The translations under genes were made by a program, and so were the position numbers. Below, in pieces: positions 25,284-33,246 of a stretch of 33,886 nt of DNA. The stretch's first letter is position 1. The number at the start of each line of letters is the position of its first letter. Below the pieces are notes generated by a model. That model was not told where the DNA came from. It was given only the letters and a program-made list of their open reading frames with translations, and ran no database searches. Source of the stretch: Candidatus Sulfotelmatobacter sp. (GTDB lineage Bacteria; Eisenbacteria; RBG-16-71-46); assembly GCA_035498555.1 (NCBI GenBank), contig DATKAB010000130.1, forward strand, positions 1 to 33,886, written 5' to 3'.

Positions 25284-25509
25284 GAGATCTCCGGTATGAG
25301 GCGCGACGCGGCCAGTGTTCTGGTCTGAGGGGCCCGGGCGAGCGCCTGCCGAGGAGTTATCGGCAGCGCCGGCGACGCCCTTCACCCGCGCCGGCGACGC
25401 GATTTTCGTGTGGCGGCACGCGGCGCCAATGCTAGGGTGGCGATTCGCAGCATCGAGCGTGCAGGGCCGTCCGGCTCTCGCTCCGTGCTTTCACATCCTC
25501 GAGGCCGCC

Positions 25510-26289
25510 ATGAAATTTCGCTCGCTGCTGCTTCCCTCACTGCTCCTGTTGCTCGCCTGTCCCGCCGCCGCCGGTCTGCTCGGCATCGACGACAATTTCG
25601 TGCTGCGCGACATCAATCCCGCGACCGCGGTCACCAGCAATCCGCGCACCGTGGGCAACAAGGTCAACATGATCGCCTATGCGCCATCGGGCACCCTGTA
25701 CGGCGTCTCCCAGGGATTCCCGAGCGACTCGCCGCCCGGCGGCATGCTCTACACGATCAACATCACGACCGGAGCGGCGACCTACGTGGCGACGCTCGAC
25801 ACCTACGTGATCGTGGAAGGCGACATCGCCTGCGATCCCACCAACGGGAAGCTCTACGCGATCGACTCGCAGGGCCAGCTCTTCACCATCAACACCGGCA
25901 ACGGCGCCGGCACGGTGGTTGGCAACATCTCCGGCAACATCGATCTGTCGGCCATGGCGTTCGACGCCGCCGGCAACCTCTACATGGTGGATTCGTTCGG
26001 TCCCAGCCTGCTCAAGGTGAACAAGAGCAACGCGGCGGTGATCGCGACGCTGCCGATGGGCCCGGTCGGGCAGCAGGTCGGCGGGCTCGCCTTCGTGCCC
26101 GGTAACGGCACGCTTTATTACGCGGCCGACATTCCCGGCAAGCTCTACACCGTGAACACGACCACGGGAACGGCGACGCTGGTCAATTCGATCGCACCGT
26201 CGGTGGGCATCTGGGCCCTCACCTACGTGCCCGACGCGACGCCCGCGCACACCTCTTCGTGGGGAAGATTGAAGTCGCTGTACAAGTAG
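25510..26289 (+). CDS. Exported beta-propeller-like protein with WGRLKSLYK tail
   Basis: 259 residues. Signal peptide MKFRSLLLPSLLLLLACPAAAG, with a Cys near the end that could also fit a lipoprotein. The mature part has repeats of the form G-x-LY-x-(I/V)(N/D)-T-x-(T/N)G: GMLYTINITTGAATYV, GKLYAIDSQGQLFTINTGNG, GNLYMVDSFGPSLLKVN, GTLYYAADIPGKLYTVNTTTGTAT. This suggests a DUF4394-like or YVTN-type propeller. The last 11 residues, SSWGRLKSLYK, look like a conserved terminal signal rather than part of a blade. TAGGGT at 25433-25438 is a weak -10 candidate. The ATG has CTCGAGG about 7 nt upstream. Confidence 0.78.
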   Translation: MKFRSLLLPSLLLLLACPAAAGLLGIDDNFVLRDINPATAVTSNPRTVGNKVNMIAYAPSGTLYGVSQGFPSDSPPGGMLYTINITTGAATYVATLDTYVIVEGDIACDPTNGKLYAIDSQGQLFTINTGNGAGTVVGNISGNIDLSAMAFDAAGNLYMVDSFGPSLLKVNKSNAAVIATLPMGPVGQQVGGLAFVPGNGTLYYAADIPGKLYTVNTTTGTATLVNSIAPSVGIWALTYVPDATPAHTSSWGRLKSLYK

Positions 26290-26304
26290 GCGAAACGCCA
26301 CGAC

Positions 26305-27048
26305 TCACAGCAAACCTTCGTCCCATTTCTCGACGCCGGCCGGCGTTCGCCCCTCGAGCAGCGCGGCGAACGCCTGCACGGCGCGCCGCGCGTCGCCAAT
26401 CGGCTCCGGGAACGCGTCCCAGTGCTCGCTGTCCTCGCCATCGTGGTTCACGATCACGTGATCGAATCGCCAGGCCAGCTGCAGCTCGCGATACGCGCTC
26501 TTCGCCCGCCGCTCGATGATCTCGAGGTCGCGCGGGCTCAAGGCGCCCAGGTGACGAGTCGTGCGGCGCAGTAGCTTTCGTCGCATCAGATCGGTGACGA
26601 GATCGGCAAGCGCCGGCTCGCCACGCGCCTTGAACGCGAGAATCTCCTCGCGCGAAAGCGGCGAGAGGTAGCAGGAGAGCCTGGGAACCGGAGCCAGCCG
26701 CGGATGCGTGAGCATCAGGCTGGCCACGAATGGATTGCCTTCGAAGAATGCGTCGCCTCGCTCGAGCAGAGCGGTCAGCTCGTCGAGATCGAGCGCCTGC
26801 AGATCGCCACGAACGTCGAGCGTCGCGTAGCGCGGCTGCGATCCCAGCCGCTCGATCATCACTCGTGGCCGGAAGTGGTAGTCGATTCCGTCCCATTCCC
26901 CCGGGCGCGGCGCGCGATCGTTGTAGAGCACGAGGCGGGCGAGGCGGGCGCTCAGGTCGGGGTAGAGGCGACCCAGGGCGTGGTCCAACGGCGTCTTCCC
27001 GACGCACGACGGCCCGGTGAGGATGACCAATCGGCCCGAGCGAGGCAT
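26305..27048 (-). CDS. Guanylate-kinase-like P-loop protein
   Basis: 247 residues. P-loop GPSCVGKTPL (about 11-20), then RAPRPGEWDGIDYHF, which matches the GMP-binding R-x-PRPGE-x-DG-x-DYHF motif, and later YLSPLSREEI and RRAKSAYRELQLAWRFDHVIVN, as in guanylate kinases. The family phosphorylates GMP to GDP. This one is longer than Gmk (about 200), has Cys-Val in place of Gly-Ala in the P-loop, and changes part of the GMP-binding stretch (LVLYNDRAPRPGE). It may be a second nucleotide or non-nucleotide kinase rather than the housekeeping enzyme. No Shine-Dalgarno; TAGACT lies 9 nt before the ATG. Confidence 0.78.
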   Translation of the reverse strand: MPRSGRLVILTGPSCVGKTPLDHALGRLYPDLSARLARLVLYNDRAPRPGEWDGIDYHFRPRVMIERLGSQPRYATLDVRGDLQALDLDELTALLERGDAFFEGNPFVASLMLTHPRLAPVPRLSCYLSPLSREEILAFKARGEPALADLVTDLMRRKLLRRTTRHLGALSPRDLEIIERRAKSAYRELQLAWRFDHVIVNHDGEDSEHWDAFPEPIGDARRAVQAFAALLEGRTPAGVEKWDEGLL

Positions 27049-27057
27049 GACGCGGGA

Positions 27058-27063
27058 AGTCTA
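27058..27063 (-). promoter_or_regulatory. -10 element for possible leaderless guanylate-kinase-like transcript
   Basis: TAGACT on the minus strand ends 9 nt before the ATG at 27048. The gap TCCCGCGTC contains no Shine-Dalgarno. Confidence 0.38.
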
Positions 27064-27112
27064 GCACCGCGTTTCGCCGCGCGAACGGACGCGCACCGAA
27101 CCCGCGATCGCG

Positions 27113-27118
27113 TATCAT
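27113..27118 (+). promoter_or_regulatory. Possible -10 element for the propeller gene
   Basis: TATCAT, with a predicted start near 27125 and a 25-nt leader that includes GGAG. No good -35. Confidence 0.3.
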
Positions 27119-27149
27119 GAATGGCCTGCCGTTCGACCTCGGAGACTGC

Positions 27150-28757
27150 ATGACTGGCCGCGCTCGACTCCCATCCCTGGTCGCGCCCCTCGTTGCCGGC
27201 GCCGCTCTGCTCGCCGCGCCCGTGCGGGCCCAGTTCCCGGCCTGCCCTCCGCACCCGGTCTCGAGCCTTTCGAGCCCCACGCCGCTCACCACCGCGCTCG
27301 TCATCAGTTCCGACTTCGCGGTGCCGCGCGGGTTCGTCGGGGCGGGCGACAAGCTCATGGCCTTCGATCCGGCCGCCGGGACGTGGCTCTGGACCATCGC
27401 GCTCTCGGGCGCCGCCCGGTGCGATCCCGTACCCGTCCGGCTGAAGAGTGGCGCCGAAGTGGTGCTGGTCACCGAGGCGGGCTGCCACCTGGCGTGCGTG
27501 CGCGCCAGCGACGGCTTCGTGCTGTGGAACGCCGATCTTCGCACCGCGCTGCCCGATCCGGCCGACGAAATCGGCGGGGCGCCCGCGGTACAGCGCTGGG
27601 CCGATTCCGACTCGGTGTTCCAGTCCGCGATCCCGAACGACCTGGTGTTTGCGGCGACGCAGTACGTCTCGACCTTCGCGAACCGCGTCTACGCGCTCAA
27701 CGCGACCGACGGCAGCGTGCGCTGGCGGTTCAATCTCGCCGGAACGAACAGCATGGACGCGGCTCGGGCCGGGCCGGTCGTGGATCTCGCCCACGACGCG
27801 GTCTACGTGGGCACGGACCAGTCATCGCCGATCCAGAACAGCCTGTGGGCCCTCAAGTCCGTAAGCGGCCAGCGCGCCTGGGCGGGATTCGGGATGCCTG
27901 CGGGACCGATCACCCAGCGGCCGCTGCTCGCCGGCGGCCGGCTCTATACCACCGGCTCCGACGCCATTCTGCGTGCGACCGACACCGATGCGATTCCGGG
28001 CAATCCGATCTGGTCGGTCGCATACGCCAGCGCGCCGCTGTCCGATCCATCGCTCGATCCCGATTCGCCGACGCCGCTGGTTTCGATCGCCTGCGCCGGT
28101 GGCGTGCTGCGAAGCTTCGTCGACGGCGGAAGCCTGGGCTCGGAAGTGCTGCCGCTCAGTGGAGTGTTTTCCGCTCCGATCTATCTGCCGGGCGCGGGCG
28201 TCTGCTATGCCGCCGACGCGAGCGGGCACGTCCAGACATTCGACGTGGCCGCGCGACTCGCGATCGGGCCGCCGGCGATTCTGTGCGACGACCCGGCACT
28301 CCATCTTTCGCTCGGGCACGCGTCGGTTCTGCCGCTGCCGTGGCGCCTGTGCGTGGTGGGCGCCGGTGGAGGCGGCGGGCGAGTGACGCAGCTCTGCGTG
28401 CCGTGGGCTTTCGGCGCGGCACCCGGCGGCTGCGTCGCCGACGTCGCACTGGCCGATGCCGGGCCGGCGGGCGACGCACCGCAGCTCGCGCCACCCTCGC
28501 CCAATCCGACGCGAGGGGCGACCCGGCTCGCGTTTTGGACGCGGGCCTCGCAGCGTGCCGAATTGTCCATCACCGACGTCCAGGGCCGGCGGGTGCGCAG
28601 GTTGAGCGAGTCCGGCCGGGCGTCCGGGCCACGGAGCCTGGTGTGGGACGGGCTGGACGACGCGGGTCGCGCGGCCCCGGCCGGGCTCTACACCGCGCGC
28701 CTCTACCTGGACGGCGAGGCGACGCCCCAGGCGCGAAAGGTGCTGCTCGTGCGTTAG
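27150..28757 (+). CDS. Exported PQQ-type beta-propeller protein with FlgD-like C-terminal domain
   Basis: 535 residues from the ATG at 27150 (GGAG 5 nt upstream; signal peptide MTGRARLPSLVAPLVAGAALLAAPVRAQ). An earlier in-frame ATG at 27117 is less likely. Residues about 50-430 form PQQ-like propeller blades (GDKLMAFDPAAGTWLWTIAL; RVYALNATDGSVRWRFNL; LWALKSVSGQRAWAG). From about 445 the motif PPSPNPTRGATRLAFWT begins a C-terminal FlgD-Ig / type IX-sorting-like domain that ends GLYTARLYLDGEATPQARKVLLVR. This tail is typical of secreted proteins in FCB-group and Eisenbacteria-like genomes. Extracellular or surface location is inferred. Confidence 0.87.
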   Translation: MTGRARLPSLVAPLVAGAALLAAPVRAQFPACPPHPVSSLSSPTPLTTALVISSDFAVPRGFVGAGDKLMAFDPAAGTWLWTIALSGAARCDPVPVRLKSGAEVVLVTEAGCHLACVRASDGFVLWNADLRTALPDPADEIGGAPAVQRWADSDSVFQSAIPNDLVFAATQYVSTFANRVYALNATDGSVRWRFNLAGTNSMDAARAGPVVDLAHDAVYVGTDQSSPIQNSLWALKSVSGQRAWAGFGMPAGPITQRPLLAGGRLYTTGSDAILRATDTDAIPGNPIWSVAYASAPLSDPSLDPDSPTPLVSIACAGGVLRSFVDGGSLGSEVLPLSGVFSAPIYLPGAGVCYAADASGHVQTFDVAARLAIGPPAILCDDPALHLSLGHASVLPLPWRLCVVGAGGGGGRVTQLCVPWAFGAAPGGCVADVALADAGPAGDAPQLAPPSPNPTRGATRLAFWTRASQRAELSITDVQGRRVRRLSESGRASGPRSLVWDGLDDAGRAAPAGLYTARLYLDGEATPQARKVLLVR

Positions 28758-28788
28758 CCCCGTGCGGGTGGCGGCGCCGGACTCGCGC

Positions 28789-30123
28789 TCACGCCGCTCG
28801 CCGGACCGGCGCCGACTCCTTCACCAGGATCATGGCCACCAGCCCGACCACAGCGGCGCCGGTCCAGTAGTAGGCGGGCGCCAGCGGATTGCCGGTCTTC
28901 TCGATCAGGAACTTGAGCATGAACTGGGTCGAGCCGCCAAAGATCGAGATCGCAAACGCGTAGATCGTCGCGACCGCACCCGAGCGAATGTGGGGGGGCA
29001 GCGTCTCGGTGATCGTGACGATCACGGGAACCGAAGCGACCGCGGCGAACATCGTCATCACCGCCTCGGCCCCATAGAGCGTCCAGATGCCCTTCGAGTG
29101 CCCGATGATCCAGAAGCAGGGGAGAATCGAGGCGATCAGCAGGATCATCGGCACGATCATCACCGGCTTCCTGCCGAAGCGGTCCGAGAGCAGGCCGCTC
29201 AGCGCCTCGAACATCACCGAGAAACCGCCGTTGATGATGATGAGGGTGAACGAGATCGTCGCCGGCAGGTGCAGCGTGTCGAGCGCGTAGGTGGTCATGT
29301 AGCTCAGGGTGTAGCTGCCGATCGTGCCTGCGGTCAGCATCATCAGCCCGAACACGATGATCGGCAGGAACGGCCGCACGCGCTCCGCGCGCGAGCGCTC
29401 GGCGGCCAGCACCGGCACCGAGGCGGCGCCGGCCAGTGGCACCGCGGCGGCCGCCTCGGGGGTGCGAGGGAGCGTCTCGGGCAGCGAGCGCCGCACCGCG
29501 ATGCCGAACGGCACGATCAGCGCGCCGATCAGCATCGCGAGGCGCCAGCCCCAATCTTGAAGTTGCTGCGCGCTGAGATGGGCCGCGAGAAAGGTGCCGA
29601 TCAATCCCGCCCCCAGGACCGCGCAGTCCTGGGTGGCATACTGCATCGAGAGGTAAAGCCCGCGGCGCCGCTCGGGTGCCGCCTCCGCCATGTAGGCGGT
29701 CGTAGGCCCGACCTCGCCGCCCAGTGCGAAGCCCTGCACCAGCCGGAACAGCAGCACGATGATCGGTGCCGCCGGGCCGATCCTGGCGTAGGAGGGCGTG
29801 AGTGTCAGGCCGATGATCGCGACGCCCATCAGGGTGAACGAGAAGATCATCGCCGGCTTGCGGCCGATGCGATCGCCCATGCCGCCGATCACGATTGCGC
29901 CGATCGGCCGGGTCAGGAATCCCGCGCCAAAGGTGGCCAGGGTGGCGAGCAGCGCCGCCGACGGGTTGCCGGGCGGGAAGAAGGTGCGCGAGATGTAGAC
30001 CGCGAAGTAGGAGAAGGTGAGGAAGTCGTAGAACTCGAGGCCGTTCCCGATGAAGACGGCGATCACGTGCCGCAGCGGAATGCGCGGGCGAATGTCGCTC
30101 ACGACGGCCTGGGAAGTGGACAC
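28789..30123 (-). CDS. MFS transporter, metabolite:H+ symporter (MHS) family
   Basis: 444 residues, 12 transmembrane helices. MHS signatures: FIGNGLEFYDFLTFSYFAVYI in helix 1, FLTRPIGAIVIGGMGDRIGRKPAM in loop 2-3, and FRLVQGFALGGEVGPTTAYMAE. The family takes up citrate, alpha-ketoglutarate, proline/betaine or similar with protons; the substrate is not decidable, though it is nearest in appearance to citrate-type members. The GTG at 30123 is chosen by family N-terminal length; the frame is open to 30270 but that part looks non-coding. TAGGAT lies 8 nt before this start with no Shine-Dalgarno. Confidence 0.88.
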   Translation of the reverse strand: MSTSQAVVSDIRPRIPLRHVIAVFIGNGLEFYDFLTFSYFAVYISRTFFPPGNPSAALLATLATFGAGFLTRPIGAIVIGGMGDRIGRKPAMIFSFTLMGVAIIGLTLTPSYARIGPAAPIIVLLFRLVQGFALGGEVGPTTAYMAEAAPERRRGLYLSMQYATQDCAVLGAGLIGTFLAAHLSAQQLQDWGWRLAMLIGALIVPFGIAVRRSLPETLPRTPEAAAAVPLAGAASVPVLAAERSRAERVRPFLPIIVFGLMMLTAGTIGSYTLSYMTTYALDTLHLPATISFTLIIINGGFSVMFEALSGLLSDRFGRKPVMIVPMILLIASILPCFWIIGHSKGIWTLYGAEAVMTMFAAVASVPVIVTITETLPPHIRSGAVATIYAFAISIFGGSTQFMLKFLIEKTGNPLAPAYYWTGAAVVGLVAMILVKESAPVRRAA

Positions 30124-30131
30124 GGGATGGG

Positions 30132-30137
30132 ATCCTA
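30132..30137 (-). promoter_or_regulatory. -10 element for possible leaderless MHS transporter transcript
   Basis: TAGGAT on the minus strand ends 8 nt before GTG 30123. The gap CCCATCCC cannot act as a Shine-Dalgarno. Confidence 0.38.
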
Positions 30138-30176
30138 GAGGATTTCGCGCCGCGGGGCCGGCGGCTTCGGCGTCAC

Positions 30177-30680
30177 TCAGGGACGCCAGTGGGCGTGCGC
30201 GCGGTAGGCCGGCACGACCGGAATCTTCGTCTCGCGCTCGATCATCCGCTCCGCCAGCCACTGGAACCACTCGAGCAGGGTCTCGCGTCCACGCGCCGCG
30301 CGCTCCTCAATGACGTAGCGCTCGAGCTTGCGCCACGAGAGCAGCACCGACCCGCTTACGAAGTCGTCGACCAGGGCCAGGGCGAGCTGGCGCCGGTACA
30401 CCAGCACTCCGAGACTTTCCCAGGAGACCATCATCGCGTACACGTGATTCATGTCGTCGCCGAGCCGCGCCTCGACCTCTGAGCGCGACAGGCCGGGCTC
30501 GAGGTCGTAGACCAGGCGCAGCGCCTTCACGAACTCCGGAGTCTGCAGCAGCCGGAGGATCTCGAGGGCGACCTCGCGCTCCCGGGCGCGACGGGCGAGC
30601 CGAAGCTGGCCCACGGTGAACAGCGCGCCCAGCACGAACGTGGCCGTCGCGATCGCCTGCAGCACCACCGAAATCGTCAC
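30177..30680 (-). CDS. Small membrane-anchored protein, DUF4760-like
   Basis: 167 residues from GTG 30680. One N-terminal transmembrane helix (VVTISVVLQAIATATFVLGALFTVGQL) is followed by a helical cytoplasmic domain (RREREVALEILRLLQTPEFVKALRLVYDLE; GDDMNHVYAMMVSWESLGVLVYRRQLALALVDDFVSG; WRKLERYVIEER). This resembles DUF4760 proteins; the family name is from memory. TAGAGT lies 7 nt before the GTG with no Shine-Dalgarno. Bases 30569-30623, coding here, are repeated exactly at the end of the contig. Confidence 0.72.
   Translation of the reverse strand: MTISVVLQAIATATFVLGALFTVGQLRLARRAREREVALEILRLLQTPEFVKALRLVYDLEPGLSRSEVEARLGDDMNHVYAMMVSWESLGVLVYRRQLALALVDDFVSGSVLLSWRKLERYVIEERAARGRETLLEWFQWLAERMIERETKIPVVPAYRAHAHWRP
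30569..30623. repeat. 55-bp direct repeat, internal copy
   Basis: Identical base for base to 33832-33886. This copy lies in the DUF4760-like coding region and is in frame, so it is the genuine one. Confidence 0.9.
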
Positions 30681-30687
30681 GACGCCC

Positions 30688-30693
30688 ACTCTA
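30688..30693 (-). promoter_or_regulatory. -10 element for possible leaderless DUF4760-like transcript
   Basis: TAGAGT on the minus strand ends 7 nt before GTG 30680. The gap is GGGCGTC. Confidence 0.4.
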
Positions 30694-30732
30694 GCCGAAA
30701 TCGAATTTGCGAGGTGGGCGCCGGGAAAGGAG

Positions 30733-30738
30733 TAGACT
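30733..30738 (+). promoter_or_regulatory. Possible -10 element for the beta-helix-like gene
   Basis: TAGACT, with a predicted start near 30745 and a leader of about 73 nt ending in AGGAGG. TTGCGA at 30707-30712 is 20 bp away, too far for a normal -35. Confidence 0.3.
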
Positions 30739-30817
30739 CCCCGCGGTGTTCGCCCGCCGAGGATCAGACGTATTGCGGAGCGTTCACTTACCCCGCCCAT
30801 CGCACAGGAGGTCCCTC

Positions 30818-33193
30818 GTGCGCCCCGCCCCGATTCGCCCCGCGCTCGTCGCGGCTCTCGCATTGTTCCTTTCGATCCCCTTTGCAGCGTCGCCCGCCGG
30901 CGCCGTCGTCCGTTCGTGGGTCTCGGCGGTGAGCGGTCACGCCGACAACTCCCTGCTCTGGAATCCGATGGGCATCCCGGGCGCGGGCGACAATCTGATC
31001 TTCCCGGTCGCCGGCGCCTATGCGGTGTTGTTTCCCACCACCGTCCCGACGGTGATCAGCCACGACTACCGCGCCGGCGTGGTGAGCATCTCGGCCACCG
31101 ACACGCACACCTGCTCGAGCAGCTTTGGCGTCGGACAGACCGGGAGCGGCGGGGTCAACGTGACCGGCGGAACCTTCCAGGCCAGCCTGCTCCACATCGG
31201 CGGATCGGCGGGCGTCTACGGCCGGCTCACGCTGACCCACGGCGGCGGCATCAGCTCCACGCCGCCCTCGGCGATCTTCCAGCAGACCGACAGCACCATG
31301 ACGTCCACCTACGGCGATGACGGTATCGCGCGGCTCGAGATCATCGGCGGCGCCATGCACTCTCTCGAGGGCGCGATCACCATGGCCAACACGTCGACCG
31401 CGATCTGCACGCTGACCGTGGCCGGCAACAATCCCTCGACGCTCACGAACGCCACGCTCGTTACCAACAATCCGCGCCGAAACGTGACGCTGGGCGCGAC
31501 CGGCCATTTCGTCGGCAACATCGACGAAGGCGGCATCCTGCACATCGCCGGCACGACCTGGATCGGGCAGCGCGCGGGAAGCGTCGCGTATCTCGACATC
31601 GGGGCCGCGACCACCACGTTGCCACCCAGCGTGCGCTTCGACGGCCTGCTGCGCATCGGCGACACCGGATTTCTCGGCAGTCAGGGTGGCACCGCCGAGG
31701 TGCGGCTTTACACGGGCTCGCTCGACGTCGAAGGTCTGTGCACGATCGGCGATCCCGACGGCACGCCCGGCTCGGTGCCCGCACTGCGCGTGTACGGTGG
31801 CACCGCGACTTTCGCGGGCGGCGTGACGCGCTATTCGCCCACCGACAACACGCACCTGGGCGGCACCGAGCGCTTCATCTCGGGTCCCGTGACCTGGGGT
31901 GGCACGTTCACCGAGACCGGGCCTGCGCCCGGGCCATTGCTCTATCTGGAGAACGGTGCCGCCGACAGCGTGATGTCGGACGTCATCGTCGGCAAGAACG
32001 GTGTGGGACGCATGCGCGTCACGCGACCGGGCACCGTGCTCGGGAGCGCAACCTCACTCATCGTGGCCGACTCGCTTGGAGGATCGGGCACGATCGAGCT
32101 GGACTCGAGCGCCGTGGCGCGCTGCTCCATTCCGATGTATCTGGGGCGCGCCGGAGCCGCGACGGTGTCGGTGCGCGGCGGGGCATTGCTCGGCGCGAGC
32201 CAGATCGACTGCGCGCTTGCGGCCGGCTCGACCAGCAACGTGAGTGTTTCCGGCGCCGGCTCGGCGTTGGGATTCCAGGAGTTGTTCGTCGGGGGAGAGG
32301 TGTCCACGGGCGGAGTCGCGGACGTCGTCGTCGATTCGAGCGGAGTCGCGGCCGGGCAGACCGTCCATGTCTTCCCGACCTCCACGCTCGACATCCGGCA
32401 CGGTGGCCTGGTTGAGATGCAGAACTTCATCGGCGACGGAGACCTGCAGCTCGACGGCGGCACGCTTCAGATGTCACCTCCGGCAACGCTCTTCCTGAAC
32501 TCGGTGCACGGACGCGGCACGCTGATCAGTTCGGTGCAGGCCTCGGGCCCGATCGACACGCGCCGCGCTGCCGGAACCTACGGCCGGCTCAACGTGCAGG
32601 GCGACTTCATTCCCTACAACAGCCGCACGACGGTCGGGATCGGCCGGCCGGGCACGCCGCGCAGCGACACGATCTCGGTGAGCGGCAACGCCGGATTGCT
32701 CGACACGCTCGACGTCGAGCCGGACGGCTCGTTCCTGTCGGTCGAAAGCGATGGATACACGATCGCGACGTGGGGCTCGAACTCCGGCACGTTTTCGCCG
32801 GTGTTGCTGCGCGGTTCCGCAACCGCGATGTCCGACTCGTTCCTGGTCGTCTACGGGCCGAACAGTCTGGTGCTGATCGCGAAGTACGGCTCGGCCGGCG
32901 TGGGGGGCGGGCCCGCGCCCGTGAAGGCGCTCAGCCTGCGTGCGCTTGGCTCGCCCGGCCCGCGGCCGGCGTTCTCGCTTCAGCTTCCCAAGGCCGCGAT
33001 CGCGCACGTGACCGTGCTCGATGTGAGCGGCCGCGTCGTCGGGCGATTGCAGGACGGGCCGCTCGCGGCCGGTGAGCATCGTTTCGATTTCGCTTCGCGG
33101 GATCTGCCGGCCGGCATCTACCTGGCGCGTGCCGTGATTGACCATGACGGGATGGAGGAGACGCGAACCGCGAAGGCGACCAAGCTGCGGTAG
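30818..33193 (+). CDS. Large exported beta-helix-like repeat protein with FlgD-like tail
   Basis: 791 residues. GTG 30818 has a perfect AGGAGG at 30806-30811 and opens a signal peptide (LVAALALFLSIPFAASPAGAV). The mature chain is Gly/Thr/Ser-rich with irregular repeats of the type seen in autotransporter- or PEP-CTERM-associated beta-solenoids: GSGGVNVTGGTFQASLLHIGG, YGRLTLTHGGGI, GGTAEVRLYTGSLDVEGLCTIGD, GSGTIELDSSAVARC. The C-terminal about 75 residues, from PAFSLQLPKAAIAHVTVLD to GIYLARAVIDHDG, form a FlgD/type IX-like Ig domain. It is probably a secreted surface structural protein or adhesin. No catalytic motif seen. Confidence 0.85.
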   Translation: MRPAPIRPALVAALALFLSIPFAASPAGAVVRSWVSAVSGHADNSLLWNPMGIPGAGDNLIFPVAGAYAVLFPTTVPTVISHDYRAGVVSISATDTHTCSSSFGVGQTGSGGVNVTGGTFQASLLHIGGSAGVYGRLTLTHGGGISSTPPSAIFQQTDSTMTSTYGDDGIARLEIIGGAMHSLEGAITMANTSTAICTLTVAGNNPSTLTNATLVTNNPRRNVTLGATGHFVGNIDEGGILHIAGTTWIGQRAGSVAYLDIGAATTTLPPSVRFDGLLRIGDTGFLGSQGGTAEVRLYTGSLDVEGLCTIGDPDGTPGSVPALRVYGGTATFAGGVTRYSPTDNTHLGGTERFISGPVTWGGTFTETGPAPGPLLYLENGAADSVMSDVIVGKNGVGRMRVTRPGTVLGSATSLIVADSLGGSGTIELDSSAVARCSIPMYLGRAGAATVSVRGGALLGASQIDCALAAGSTSNVSVSGAGSALGFQELFVGGEVSTGGVADVVVDSSGVAAGQTVHVFPTSTLDIRHGGLVEMQNFIGDGDLQLDGGTLQMSPPATLFLNSVHGRGTLISSVQASGPIDTRRAAGTYGRLNVQGDFIPYNSRTTVGIGRPGTPRSDTISVSGNAGLLDTLDVEPDGSFLSVESDGYTIATWGSNSGTFSPVLLRGSATAMSDSFLVVYGPNSLVLIAKYGSAGVGGGPAPVKALSLRALGSPGPRPAFSLQLPKAAIAHVTVLDVSGRVVGRLQDGPLAAGEHRFDFASRDLPAGIYLARAVIDHDGMEETRTAKATKLR

Positions 33194-33197
33194 AGAG

Positions 33198-33223
33198 GCG
33201 GCGCGCGTGGGCCCGCGCGCCGC
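33198..33223. terminator. Terminator-like hairpin after the beta-helix gene
   Basis: GCGGCGCGCG (33198-33207) pairs perfectly with CGCGCGCCGC (33214-33223) around the 6-nt loop TGGGCC, five bases after the stop. No T-run follows. It sits between converging genes and may serve both strands. Confidence 0.62.
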
Positions 33224-33246
33224 ATCCTGGCCAACAGGCGGACTTC

